Part shown: positions 51,678 through 60,326 of the stretch, piece by piece
Numbering within the stretch: position 1 is the first letter of the stretch
Layout of the letters: every line of letters begins with the position of its first letter
Assembly: GCA_019135865.1 (NCBI GenBank)
Contig: JAGVVD010000019.1
Location: forward strand, 62,001 to 126,000
DNA from: Elusimicrobiota bacterium
Lineage (GTDB): Bacteria > Elusimicrobiota > Elusimicrobia > Elusimicrobiales > UBA9959
Length of the DNA stretch: 64,000 nucleotides
Direction: 5' to 3'
Notes under the pieces: model-generated
Databases searched by the model: none
Told to the model about the DNA's origin: nothing
What the model saw: the letters and a program-made list of their open reading frames with translations, nothing else
Program-made: the position numbers and the translations under genes

Positions 51678-52880
51678 TCAGATCTTCAGCTTGGCCGCGA
51701 AAAAATCCTTCATCTCCCGCCTGGCCGAGAGCAGGGCTTCCCGGAGCGACTGCGACAGTTCCGGTTCCACTTTCGGCCGGGCGTCGTCGCCGGAAACACG
51801 GGCCCGGAATTTTTTCCCGGCCGCCGCGGCTTCTATGCCCAGTTCCGTCTCTCCGCCCGCCCCCGCGGCGAAGGAGGCCCGCAGGCTGGCAAAATCGGCT
51901 TTGAGTTCCAGCCCGTCTATGTTCAGCCGCCCGTCCTGCAGCGAGGCCCTGGCGGAGAGGCGCTCCGCCTTTATGTCCTCGATCTTCGGCGGGGCCGAGC
52001 CGAGGGCGGAGAAAAGGGCCTTCAGTCCTTTTTCCGCCGAATCTTTGAAAGCGCTGCGGTAGCCGGGGGCGAAGAAGTCCTCCGCCTTGAGTTCCAGCGA
52101 ATAATTGCGCTCCGAGCCGCGGCCTATTTTGAAAAGCTTCCAGTCCGCCTCCAGCGAGCCCAGCCGCATGTCGCCCAACTCCAGCCCCTCCATTTCCATC
52201 TCTCCCGCGGAGGAATCCAGCCCCAGCGGTGTGAAATTGAGGTCGGCCTTGGCGGAATAGGCGCCGGAGAAAAGCCTGCCGCCCGCGGCCGTGCCGGCGC
52301 GGCCCGAAGCCCTGATATTGAAGTTCCCGCCGAAGGAAGAGTAATGCTTCACTGCGGCGTCGGTCTCCGTCATGTCGAGGGAGAGGCCGGAGGTCAGCAG
52401 GTCCGCCTGTATCCGCGAGCGGCGGACCAGCAGTTCCCTGGCGTTCCAGGTCAGGTGCAGGCCCTTGGCCGCGTCGGGCAGCAGCGCCAGGAGGTCCTTG
52501 AAGTTCCAGTCGCCGTCTTTCTCCGTGACCTTGAAGAAGGCCCCGTCCAGTTCGGCGGAGTCGAAAACTACGCTTCCTTTCAGGAGCGGCAGAAACGGCA
52601 TGGCCAGGCGGACCTTTTCGGCCGAGAAGAAGACGCCCCGCGCGAAAGAGGGCTTTTCCGATACGGAGACCCCGCGCAGCGTCAGGCCTTTGAGGGGGGA
52701 GAAGGAGACGGACTTTATGCGAAGTTCGCGGCCGGCCTTTTTCGCGGCCGTCTCGGCCAGGGCCGAGGCGACGGCGCCGCCCAGGCCGCCGTAGCGGCGC
52801 AGCAGAAAGTATCCGCCGGCCGCGGCCGCGATCAGCAGCCCGGCGAGCGAAGCCGCGAGGATCTTTTTCTTCCTCTCCAT
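51678..52880 (-). CDS. AsmA-like envelope protein (400 residues)
   Basis: A membrane-anchored protein with one N-terminal membrane segment (about 7-28). Its first third has the AsmA-like pattern: KSVSFSPLKGLTLRGVSVSE and AELDGAFFKVTEKDGDWNF, then beta-rich repeats. It is shorter than the 40727 paralogue and ends in a basic helix. The ATG at 52880 has a TAGAAT box (52888-52893) 7 bases upstream and no ribosome site, a second clear leaderless-type start. Confidence 0.75.
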   Translation of the reverse strand: MERKKKILAASLAGLLIAAAAGGYFLLRRYGGLGGAVASALAETAAKKAGRELRIKSVSFSPLKGLTLRGVSVSEKPSFARGVFFSAEKVRLAMPFLPLLKGSVVFDSAELDGAFFKVTEKDGDWNFKDLLALLPDAAKGLHLTWNARELLVRRSRIQADLLTSGLSLDMTETDAAVKHYSSFGGNFNIRASGRAGTAAGGRLFSGAYSAKADLNFTPLGLDSSAGEMEMEGLELGDMRLGSLEADWKLFKIGRGSERNYSLELKAEDFFAPGYRSAFKDSAEKGLKALFSALGSAPPKIEDIKAERLSARASLQDGRLNIDGLELKADFASLRASFAAGAGGETELGIEAAAAGKKFRARVSGDDARPKVEPELSQSLREALLSARREMKDFFAAKLKI

Positions 52881-52969
52881 TTCTCTGATTCTACAAAAAC
52901 AAAACCTTTACCCCAATTCTGGGCCGCGTGAAAACCGGAATGCCGGTCTCCAGGAAGTTCGCATGGCGC

Positions 52970-52999
52970 TTGACAGGTCCGGAACGCTAATCATAGAAT
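52970..52999 (+). promoter_or_regulatory. Sigma70-type promoter of the exported-protein operon
   Basis: TTGACA (52970-52975), an 18-base spacer and TAGAAT (52994-52999) form a near-consensus promoter. It lies inside the 5' part of a longer in-frame ORF, which shows that the start of the next gene is the GTG at 53026 and not the ATG at 52963. Confidence 0.85.
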
Positions 53000-53025
53000 C
53001 ACCCCGGTGGTTCAGGGGGCAATAC

Positions 53026-53622
53026 GTGAAAAAGATAGCCGGTATTGCTGTTATTTTCTTTTCCGCATTTATCGGGGTATCAGGCGGTTCCCATGCCGCC
53101 GACAAAAGAACCGATAAGCTCTACGAGCTTTACGGGTCCACCTCCACCCCCGTTAATTACAAGCGGATCCTGAAGAGGTCCATTGACAGAAGGGAGCGCA
53201 TTGAAAAACTGCGCGCCAAAGCCCGGCGTAAGGCGAAAGGAGCCGCTTTAGCCGCGCCGGCCGCTGTTAAGACCGCCGGCGTTCTCTCCGCCGCCCCGCC
53301 CACCGCGGCCGCCGCTTTCAAACTGGGAGAGGTTTACTGCTATCCCAATCCCGCGAAGAGGGCTAACCCCACTTTCCACATAGAGACCGGCCTGGCCGAC
53401 AGGGTCGGGCTGAAGATCTACGACGTTTCCGGGGCCCTGGTGCACGAAACCACTTTGACCGGCCCGCCTCAGCAGATAGACGACGGCCAGGGGCCGCAGC
53501 CCGCTTACGAGTATCTCTGGGACGTAAAGGACATAGGCAGCGGGGTCTATATCTTCAGCATAACCTCCAGCCAGGGCGATAAAACCCTGAAGAGAACCGG
53601 GCGCTGCGCGGTGATCAAATGA
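53026..53622 (+). CDS. Exported protein with FlgD/T9SS-like C-terminal domain
   Basis: A 198-residue protein begun at a GTG with an agggggc ribosome site. The signal peptide is VKKIAGIAVIFFSAFIGVSG. A basic helical stretch (about 35-70) and Ala/Pro linker lead to a C-terminal beta domain from about 100: YCYPNPAKRANPTFHIETG, LKIYDVSGALV and YEYLWDVKDIGSGVYIFSI. This is the FlgD-like or type-9-secretion C-terminal fold seen on surface proteins of Bacteroidetes and others. A PorV-like gene follows with a 4-base overlap. Confidence 0.8.
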   Translation: MKKIAGIAVIFFSAFIGVSGGSHAADKRTDKLYELYGSTSTPVNYKRILKRSIDRRERIEKLRAKARRKAKGAALAAPAAVKTAGVLSAAPPTAAAAFKLGEVYCYPNPAKRANPTFHIETGLADRVGLKIYDVSGALVHETTLTGPPQQIDDGQGPQPAYEYLWDVKDIGSGVYIFSITSSQGDKTLKRTGRCAVIK

Positions 53623-54533
53623 GCGGGCGGGTTCTTTTTGCGGCGGCCATCCTGCTCGCCGTCCCGCCCTCCGCCGCTTTGGCCGGCGGAAACACGGCCG
53701 CTTTTCTTAAACTCGGTTCCGGCGCGCGCGCGACCGGGCTTGGCGGGGCCTATACGGCTGTCGCCGGGGACATAAACGCCGTTTCCTTTAACCCCGCCGG
53801 CCTGGCCTGTCTTAAAAGAAGCGAAGCCGGTTTTACCCGCGCCGAACTGGTGGAGAGCGTCAGCTATAATTCCCTCGGCTATGCGAGGCCGGCGGCCGGC
53901 GGGAACATCGCCGTTGCGGTGAATTATCTCGGCCAGTCCTCCATCGAGGGCCGCGGCGCGAACCGGGAGGTGACCGGTTCTTTCCAGGCTTCCGATACCG
54001 CGGTCAACCTGGCCTACGCGAGGTCCCTCACCGCGCGCGCCGGTCTCGGGCTCAACTTCAAATACATAACCAGCCGCATAGCCGACGAGTCGGCCGCCGG
54101 CTGGGCCGTGGACGCCGGCTGGCAGTACAGAACGCCGGTAAAGGGCCTCGGTCTCGGGTTCGCCGTGCAGAACCTGGGTCCTGAGATGAAATTCCTGGAG
54201 GAAGGCTCCTCCCTGCCGCTGACGGCCCGCGCCGGCGCGGGATACGCGCTTCCCTGCAATATCCTGCTTTCGCTGGACGTGAGCCGGGAGGTGAACGAAA
54301 GGAAGAACGTTGTAAGTTTCGGCGGCGAATACGCCGTGTTCAGCAGTGTTTTTTTGCGCGCCGGCTACCTGAACGATACCGCCGCGGCGGGCGGCTCCGG
54401 CCTGACCGGCGCGGGCGCCCTCAAGGCCGGTTTCGGCTTCAAACTGCGCGATTTCAGCCTGGATTACGCCGCGGCGCCTTTCGGCGACGCCGGTAAAGCG
54501 CAGCGCATAAGCCTGGGGGTGCGATTCCAATGA
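53619..54533 (+). CDS. PorV/PorQ-family outer-membrane protein
   Basis: A 304-residue barrel protein with a signal peptide ending AALAGG. Residues from about 27 have the PorV/PorQ pattern: LKLGSGARATGLGGAYTAVAGDINAVSFNPAGLA, then alternating strands ending in a C-terminal Phe/Gln (LGVRFQ). In type 9 secretion PorV shuttles cargo with C-terminal domains. The upstream gene has such a domain, so a linked function is suggested. No other T9SS gene is present here. Confidence 0.86.
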   Translation: MSGRVLFAAAILLAVPPSAALAGGNTAAFLKLGSGARATGLGGAYTAVAGDINAVSFNPAGLACLKRSEAGFTRAELVESVSYNSLGYARPAAGGNIAVAVNYLGQSSIEGRGANREVTGSFQASDTAVNLAYARSLTARAGLGLNFKYITSRIADESAAGWAVDAGWQYRTPVKGLGLGFAVQNLGPEMKFLEEGSSLPLTARAGAGYALPCNILLSLDVSREVNERKNVVSFGGEYAVFSSVFLRAGYLNDTAAAGGSGLTGAGALKAGFGFKLRDFSLDYAAAPFGDAGKAQRISLGVRFQ

Positions 54534-56554
54534 ATAAAAAGACCGTTTTGCCGGCCCTTCTGCTTGCCGCCGCGCTGCCTTTGTGCGCGCAGCAGCAACC
54601 TCCCGTATTGGACACGGAGTTCGGCGTTAAACCGTTCAGTATGGACGTTCCGGGGCAGGAGGCCGATGTCCTGGTGTCGGTGGCACGGTCGGCCGACGGG
54701 GCTTTTTATGTGGCCGGAGAGAATACGCTCACCAGGCTGGACTCCGCGGGCAACAGGCTTTGGAGCCGGTACTATCTTCCCTATGACGATCCATACGCTT
54801 TCGCGCAGGGGAGTATCTCTACGGATGGCGGGAACAACGTTTATGTCGGGCTGGTAGCGCTGTCCGAGGGTTACGCGCATATCCTGAAATACGGCCCGGA
54901 CGGTACATTGCTGAAGGACCATACCTGGCCGGCGCAGAACGCGGCTGTCTACGGGACGGCGCTTAATGAGAGCGCCGGCAGATTGTACGCGGTCTTCCTG
55001 GACGATTCGCTGCGTATCGCGATGCTGGACGCGGACCTGAACCTTCTAAACAGCGTGTCTTACGACGCCTCCGCCATTGTCCCCGCGCCGGGAGTGGGGA
55101 TGGATAAAGAGGGGAACATCTATGCCGGGGGCTGGGTATATCCCGGGCAGAATGAATATTTCGCGGTCAAGTATAGTCCGGAACTGGCGCCGCTATTCGA
55201 GTTCTTCGAACCCGCCGGCCCCGCCGGGAGCGAATTCGGGATACTGGACGCATATGGGACAGGCGTTCATGCGGGCGGATTCTACCTTAGCGCCTGGGAA
55301 TATGAAGCCGGCGGGGATGGCTCTAATCATACGGGGATCGTGAATATTTCAAGTTCCGGGACTAAAAACTGGGAGAGTATTTTCGCCGCGCCGCTCGTGG
55401 AGTACTTCCCGTCCGGTACGGATAATGCCGGCGATTTCTATGGCGCCGGCTATGCGGAAGACTGGACGCCGCAGTTGACGAAGATCGGCTACGATACCGG
55501 CGACCCGGTATGGAGCATGCCGGAGCCCCATTCCGGCTGGATAGGCGGCGTAATAGCCGGCGTCGGGAACGCGCTATACACGGCGGGGGAACTGATGGAA
55601 AGTTCCGGGACCGAGTATTACTATATCGCCCGCTATACGCTGGGAGGGGATGCGCTCGCTCCCGCCGCTGTCACGGACCTGGCGGCGGCGGCCGTCTCCA
55701 GCGCCAGCGTGACGCTCGCCTGGACGGCTCCGGGCGACGACGGGACGTCCGGCACGGCCGCTGCCTATGACCTGCGTTATACCACCGCGGGCCCGATACT
55801 TGAGGACGCCGCTTTCGGTTCCGCCGCGGCGGTGCCGGGCGTTCCCGCGCCGCAGGCGGCAGGCACCCCGGAGACCTTCGCTGTCAAAGGTCTTCTTCCC
55901 GCGACGACTTATTACTTCGCCATAAAGGCCGCCGACGAAGCGGGGAACGTCTCTGAACTTTCAAATTCGCTTACTGCTGTAACCTCAGCCGAGCCCTCCA
56001 CATGCGTGGAAGTTACCGGCGTGCCGAATTGGAAACAGTTCAACGACGGGACAAACACCTGGTGGGATGACATATATGACCATACTGCCTCAAGAATGAC
56101 GGCTCTGGGGTGTCTTTTGACTGCAGCCGCCCAGGTCGTGAAAAAGCATGGTTACGATACGACCCCGGGTGAACTGAACGCAAAGCTTATCGACACGCCT
56201 GGGGGATTTGAGGGTAAATCCGTGCATCTGCCCGCAATGGTCGACGCGATAACAACGAGTGGCGTTAGCGTACTGTATAGGAAAACAACTGGGACAGATG
56301 CGCAGATAAACTCGTTGTTAGAGATGGAACTAAAGGCTGGGAATCCTGTTATCCTGGAGCTGTATAGCATAGCCAGAGCGGGGCGAACACATTTTGTCGT
56401 GGCCACAAGAAAATGTGGGGATACGGTCTATATAAACGATCCTGGGAATAATAATGAGAGAGTGTCAACCCTGAAGAATTATTTCGATTTGATATTCAAT
56501 GGGAACCCCAAAAAAATTGTCAGTGTTAGAATGATTACCAAAGGAACTATATGA
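54530..56554 (+). CDS. Exported propeller-Fn3-C39-like cysteine peptidase
   Basis: A 674-residue protein with a signal peptide (about 1-22). Residues about 50-370 hold PQQ/beta-propeller-like repeats, and about 375-480 a fibronectin type III domain (LAPAAVTDLAAAAV...ASVTLAWTAPGDDG). The C-terminal domain (about 490-674) resembles a C39-like papain-fold peptidase: MTALGCLLTAAAQVVKKHG with Cys528, THFVVATRKC with His621 and YINDPG with Asp637. The peptidase half is distinctly lower in GC than the rest. Coupled by overlaps to both neighbours. The peptidase call rests on motif pattern. Confidence 0.78.
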   Translation: MNKKTVLPALLLAAALPLCAQQQPPVLDTEFGVKPFSMDVPGQEADVLVSVARSADGAFYVAGENTLTRLDSAGNRLWSRYYLPYDDPYAFAQGSISTDGGNNVYVGLVALSEGYAHILKYGPDGTLLKDHTWPAQNAAVYGTALNESAGRLYAVFLDDSLRIAMLDADLNLLNSVSYDASAIVPAPGVGMDKEGNIYAGGWVYPGQNEYFAVKYSPELAPLFEFFEPAGPAGSEFGILDAYGTGVHAGGFYLSAWEYEAGGDGSNHTGIVNISSSGTKNWESIFAAPLVEYFPSGTDNAGDFYGAGYAEDWTPQLTKIGYDTGDPVWSMPEPHSGWIGGVIAGVGNALYTAGELMESSGTEYYYIARYTLGGDALAPAAVTDLAAAAVSSASVTLAWTAPGDDGTSGTAAAYDLRYTTAGPILEDAAFGSAAAVPGVPAPQAAGTPETFAVKGLLPATTYYFAIKAADEAGNVSELSNSLTAVTSAEPSTCVEVTGVPNWKQFNDGTNTWWDDIYDHTASRMTALGCLLTAAAQVVKKHGYDTTPGELNAKLIDTPGGFEGKSVHLPAMVDAITTSGVSVLYRKTTGTDAQINSLLEMELKAGNPVILELYSIARAGRTHFVVATRKCGDTVYINDPGNNNERVSTLKNYFDLIFNGNPKKIVSVRMITKGTI

Positions 56555-57110
56555 GAAATTCCTTATTCTGTATGCCTGTTTTGGCGGTAGTTTTTTTGTG
56601 CCCCGCTGTTTTGACTGCACAGGATAGGAGCAGTATCACGATTCGTATCTATAATTCATCAAGCACAACGCAAGATACACCGGCTGAGTTCATGGTAACT
56701 GACCCGCAAGGGCGCAGAACGGGTTATGATGCTACGGCACCTTTCAACGAAACACTGCTAATCAATGAGGTGCATGAAATTCCAGGCTCCAATTATATGA
56801 TTGAGGGAATAGCGGATAACACAGGGGAAGGAATTGATGAGGCGTCTTACCGAGAGTTGTATATTCATACCCCTTTACCCGGTAATTACACTATTCAAAT
56901 TGTCGGGAAACGAATAGGTGCATATCGTCTGTTTGCCGATTTCCATAAGTCAGATCTCACAATGCAACCCTATGAGATTTTTGGTTTTTCGGTCACAGGG
57001 CAGTCATCCGTATTATCTGCGGAGTATGACCCCGCCCCAGATGCCTTGCCGATTGTTATAATCAAGACCACAACCTTCGATTCCCTACGCAATGATGTCG
57101 TTGTGGCCCG
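56000..57110. other. Low-GC segment spanning two genes
   Basis: Hand counts of sampled 60-base lines here give about 45-50% GC against roughly 65-73% in flanking lines. The segment covers the C-terminal peptidase domain of 54530-56554 and the first half of 56551-57567; composition returns to normal within the second gene. Confidence 0.65.
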
Positions 57111-57567
57111 GCAGCTTAACCAGCTCGGCGACGAGAAGTTCGCCAGAAGCCTTATCGTAAATATAGACCTAGCCGAAAAGCTTGCCCGCGTCTGCGATAA
57201 GCGCAAAGGGAAAAAAGATAAGCCCTGCCAGCCGGCCATCGCCGTATTGAAATTGTTCATTAAACGCCTGGAGCTCGCCAACCGCAAATGCGACGATTCC
57301 GCCGACTGCGATGAAGAGCGCGAATGGACGGTCTTCCGCAAAGAGCGCGGTAAAGACGACGATTTCAAGGACTTCTGGCGCGAGTGGGACCGCGACGACT
57401 GGCACAAGCACAAGAAAAAGTGCCGGCGTTTCGTGACCGACGAGGCGCTTAAAATAATCAAAGAAGACGCCGGCTGGCTGATAAAGTCGCTCGGCGAAAA
57501 GAGCGGGGAAGAGCATGGCAAGCCCGGCCCCGGCGGGCACGGCCGCGGTAAGGGCGGAAAAGATTGA
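56551..57567 (+). CDS. Unrecognised exported protein with charged C-terminus
   Basis: A 338-residue protein with a signal peptide (MRNSLFCMPVLAVVFLCPAVLTAQ). Residues about 25-180 look beta-rich and are encoded by low-GC DNA. Residues about 185-340 are strongly charged helices with cysteines (VCDKRKGKKDKPCQPAIAVLKLFIKR) resembling the FIMAH-type helical domain at the end of many surface proteins, then a long Asp/Glu/Lys/His tract and a Gly/Lys/His tail. Function is unknown; membership in the peptidase operon is shown by the 4-base overlap. Confidence 0.75.
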   Translation: MRNSLFCMPVLAVVFLCPAVLTAQDRSSITIRIYNSSSTTQDTPAEFMVTDPQGRRTGYDATAPFNETLLINEVHEIPGSNYMIEGIADNTGEGIDEASYRELYIHTPLPGNYTIQIVGKRIGAYRLFADFHKSDLTMQPYEIFGFSVTGQSSVLSAEYDPAPDALPIVIIKTTTFDSLRNDVVVARQLNQLGDEKFARSLIVNIDLAEKLARVCDKRKGKKDKPCQPAIAVLKLFIKRLELANRKCDDSADCDEEREWTVFRKERGKDDDFKDFWREWDRDDWHKHKKKCRRFVTDEALKIIKEDAGWLIKSLGEKSGEEHGKPGPGGHGRGKGGKD

Positions 57568-57570
57568 AGA

Positions 57571-57879
57571 TCAACGTTTAAGCCGCGAGAGGGTCAGAAA
57601 CAGGTTCTGCCGCTGGAGCGCGTCGGTGAAGGCCAGGCGGCAGATGAAATAGCCTTCGGCGTCGCGGCGGCGGGAGCGGACGCGGGTCATGATCTCGGTG
57701 AAGACCTCGTCGCCCAGGTCGAAGTCCAGCGCGGCGCCGGAGCCTTCCTTCAGTTCGAAGCGGGTGATCAGCTCGCAGCCGGAAGGGTCCATGCGGGAGA
57801 GCCTGCCCCAGGCGGGGGGAGCCCCGTGCGGCGGCCTTATCCCGGCCGGCATATACTCCCTGGAATTAAAATCTGGCAT
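57571..57879 (-). CDS. PilZ-like small protein
   Basis: A 102-residue protein. Its pattern NSREYMPAGIRPP with SGCELITRFELKEGSGAALDFDLG and GYFICRLAFTDALQRQNLFLTLSRLKR resembles a PilZ domain that binds cyclic-di-GMP, but the first RxxxR motif is weak (R-E-Y-M-P). It overlaps the stop of the propeller gene. The stop is convergent with the charged exported protein, 3 bases apart. Confidence 0.6.
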   Translation of the reverse strand: MPDFNSREYMPAGIRPPHGAPPAWGRLSRMDPSGCELITRFELKEGSGAALDFDLGDEVFTEIMTRVRSRRRDAEGYFICRLAFTDALQRQNLFLTLSRLKR

Positions 57880-58999
57880 TTTTCTTTATCAGCAGGCCCT
57901 TGCCGCCCCTCTCGCCCGTCAGCCACACGCTCCCGCCGTCGGTGCCCAGCGCCGTGGCCCTGAAAGTCCCGTCGGAGAGTTCCGCCACGGGCATGGAGGC
58001 CGCGGGCTTTTCCGGGTTGTCCAGCGGGAACTTCACTATCTCGCCGGACTTCGAGTCCGCGGCCCAGAGGAAATCCCGGTCGCAGGTGAAGGCCGCCAGT
58101 TCGCCGCGGTAGCCGTACTCGCCCAGCACCCGCAGCGAGTCGTTGTTCATGCGCTTCTGCAGCACGCCCTTCCTGCCGTCGGCCGTCCAGACATAGAGCC
58201 CGTCGAAGCAGAGCCCGGTCAGCGAGGACATCTCGTGCGCGATGGAGGCGGTCCTGGTCAGCCGCTTGTCGCGGGAGAGCCGTTCTATCCGCCCGTCGGC
58301 CGTGGCCAGCCAGAGATTGTCGGCGGAATGTCCCAGCCCCACGGGCGTGAGGTCCGGGAAACTGGTCACGCCGGTTATCTTGTGGTCCGCGGCGGAGTGG
58401 CGGTAGACGGACTGCGTGTACCAGTCGGCCACCAGTATCTCCCCGTCGGCGAAGGCTATCCCCGCCGGGTGGGAATAGGGCAGTTCCACGGTGTCCGGGG
58501 GGCGCGCGGCCCCGGCCTTGCGGTGCTGCGAGAGGCCGTAGCCCAGCGCGAAGAGGAAAAGTCCCGCGGCCAGCGCTCCCGCGGCCATGACCGCCTTGCG
58601 CAGGGTGTCCGGGGGCGGGGGGGCGACGGCCAGCGCCGTGCCGCTGAGCTTGAGCGCTTTCTTGAGCAGCGGGCGCAGTTCCTCCGGGGTCCACGGGGCC
58701 TGCGCGCAGTCGAAGGCGCCCAGTTTCATCAGCGCCACCGCGCGCGCCGCGTCGCGCCGTTTCAGCATCACCACGACCGGCATGAAGGGGGCTATTCTCA
58801 ATATCTCCCTTATCTTTATCTCGGAGGGCGGGTCCTCGCCGTCGGCCAGGAAGACCGCGCGCGGGCGGACGCGTTCGAAGATGGTCAGCGCGTCGTTGAG
58901 GTCCAGCGAGAAGATGGTCTCGGCGCCGAGGTCGGCGAAAGCGCCCTGGAGTATGTTCTTGTCCTTTTCGGACGAGGAGATCACCTGTACGGTCGGCAT
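57866..58999 (-). CDS. Degenerate receiver - TM - beta-propeller protein
   Basis: A 377-residue protein. Residues 1-120 have the fold pattern of a response-regulator receiver (MPTVQVISSSEKDKNILQGAF, AVFLADGED, MPVVVMLKRRDAARAVALMKLGAFDC), but the acidic pocket is Ser-Ser (8-9) and the conserved Lys-Pro is Ala-Pro, so ordinary phosphotransfer is unlikely though an Asp (53) remains. One membrane segment follows (about 133-152), then NHL/Vgb-like propeller repeats (about 165-377) probably outside the membrane. Start at 58999 follows the stop of the gene upstream by one base. Confidence 0.82.
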   Translation of the reverse strand: MPTVQVISSSEKDKNILQGAFADLGAETIFSLDLNDALTIFERVRPRAVFLADGEDPPSEIKIREILRIAPFMPVVVMLKRRDAARAVALMKLGAFDCAQAPWTPEELRPLLKKALKLSGTALAVAPPPPDTLRKAVMAAGALAAGLFLFALGYGLSQHRKAGAARPPDTVELPYSHPAGIAFADGEILVADWYTQSVYRHSAADHKITGVTSFPDLTPVGLGHSADNLWLATADGRIERLSRDKRLTRTASIAHEMSSLTGLCFDGLYVWTADGRKGVLQKRMNNDSLRVLGEYGYRGELAAFTCDRDFLWAADSKSGEIVKFPLDNPEKPAASMPVAELSDGTFRATALGTDGGSVWLTGERGGKGLLIKKNARF

Positions 59000-59000
59000 A

Positions 59001-60326
59001 TCATCTTCCCGGCGGGGGGATCTCGAGAACGGACCCTTCCCGCGGCAGCCCCCGGAAAATGTTCTTTTCGTTGTTCTGGTAGATGCGTTCCCAGAGATTG
59101 GGGTTCCCGTAGTATTTAGACGAGATAGAGCGCAGCGTCTCGCCCGGCTGCACGGTGTGGCGCTTGGGCCACTTCTCCGGCGGCTTCGCCCTGGGGGCCG
59201 GCGGCGGGGGAGCGGGGTTCTCCAGCCTGAACTGCGCGTCCAGCACGGAGATCTCGGTGTCCTTGAGCCTGTCCTCCAGGTCGCGCAGCCGGGACTGGCT
59301 CTGCGCCAGTTCCGACTCCATGACGCCTTTGTTGGCGCGGAGCGTCGCGATCGAATTCTCCAGGTTAAGGCGCTGCTGGCGCAGCGCATCGAGCTGTTCG
59401 CGCAGTTCGCGGGCCCGCTGCGCGGCCTCCCCGACGAAGCGCTCGCTGAAGGTCGGGGCGCCGAAACGATAGACCGCGTTCACTTCGTAGACGCCGCCCT
59501 GCTCGTGGAAACTGCGCCAGGGCAGCGAGGCGGTCAGGTCTATCACCCAGGGCAGCAGGTTCACGCCCAGGCCTACCGCCAGATAATCCACGCCGCCGAG
59601 GTCCATGCCTTTGCCCGCGCGCAGGCGCAGCGTGTCGTTGAACACGGGGCGCTCCAGGCCGGGAAAGAACTCGGTGTGGCCGCTGCGGATACGCATGTCC
59701 ATGGCGAAAAGGGTCCCTCTCCAGCGCAGCGAGTTCGCCAGGGTTATCGTGGTCAGGGACTTGCTCAGGCCGAGGTTGAAGTCGGAAAGCGCCAGGCCGG
59801 TGCTCAGGCCTTTGTCGGAGAGAAGCAGCGCGCCTATGTCGCCGCCGAGGCCGAAGCTGTTCTTGCCGCCCTCACCGCCGCGGCGGCTGCCAGAGGGGTA
59901 GCGCAGGCTGGTGATGCGCAGATTGTATCCCCACCGGACGGGCTTCTGGAAATGCTTCAGGGTGAAACGCTGGCCCTGTCCGAAGAGGAAAGTGTCCTTG
60001 TCTCCCACCCCGCCCTGTCTTATGCCGTGATAGCCGAAGCCCGCGGCTTTCTCCGCTATATCGGGATTGGGGCGGACATAGACCAGGTTCGCCTCGCCGA
60101 CCGTCCGCTCGGGCGAGAGGCGCCTGGCGAAGCCGCCGCCGGCTTCCAGGTAGCTCATGCCGGAAAGGCCCGCCGGATTGTAGAAGACGGCGTAGGCGTC
60201 GTCCGCCACCGAGCCGAAGGCCGTGCCCATGCCGTTGGCACGCGCGCCCGGATTGAGGTCGTAGAACTCCGCCGCGCGGGAGGAGGCGGGCAGCAGCAGA
60301 GCGATGAACAGCGCGATATTTGTCAT
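59001..60326 (-). CDS. PorV-like barrel fused to coiled coil and LysM
   Basis: A 441-residue protein with a signal peptide (MTNIALFIALLLPASSRAAE). Residues about 20-295 match the PorV/PorQ barrel pattern (LNPGARANGMGTAFGSVADDAYAVFYNPAGLSG). A coiled coil follows (about 300-365, REQLDALRQQRLNLENSIATLR), then a Pro-rich linker and a C-terminal LysM domain (HTVQPGETLRSISSKYYGNPNLWERIYQNN) that binds peptidoglycan. This would tether an outer-membrane barrel to the cell wall. A TATAAT/TATATA box lies close to the start. Confidence 0.85.
   Translation of the reverse strand: MTNIALFIALLLPASSRAAEFYDLNPGARANGMGTAFGSVADDAYAVFYNPAGLSGMSYLEAGGGFARRLSPERTVGEANLVYVRPNPDIAEKAAGFGYHGIRQGGVGDKDTFLFGQGQRFTLKHFQKPVRWGYNLRITSLRYPSGSRRGGEGGKNSFGLGGDIGALLLSDKGLSTGLALSDFNLGLSKSLTTITLANSLRWRGTLFAMDMRIRSGHTEFFPGLERPVFNDTLRLRAGKGMDLGGVDYLAVGLGVNLLPWVIDLTASLPWRSFHEQGGVYEVNAVYRFGAPTFSERFVGEAAQRARELREQLDALRQQRLNLENSIATLRANKGVMESELAQSQSRLRDLEDRLKDTEISVLDAQFRLENPAPPPPAPRAKPPEKWPKRHTVQPGETLRSISSKYYGNPNLWERIYQNNEKNIFRGLPREGSVLEIPPPGR

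Noticed and set aside
52963-53025. ATG at 52963 as start of the FlgD-like protein
   Set aside because: A near-consensus promoter (52970-52999) lies inside this stretch and the signal peptide begins at the GTG at 53026.
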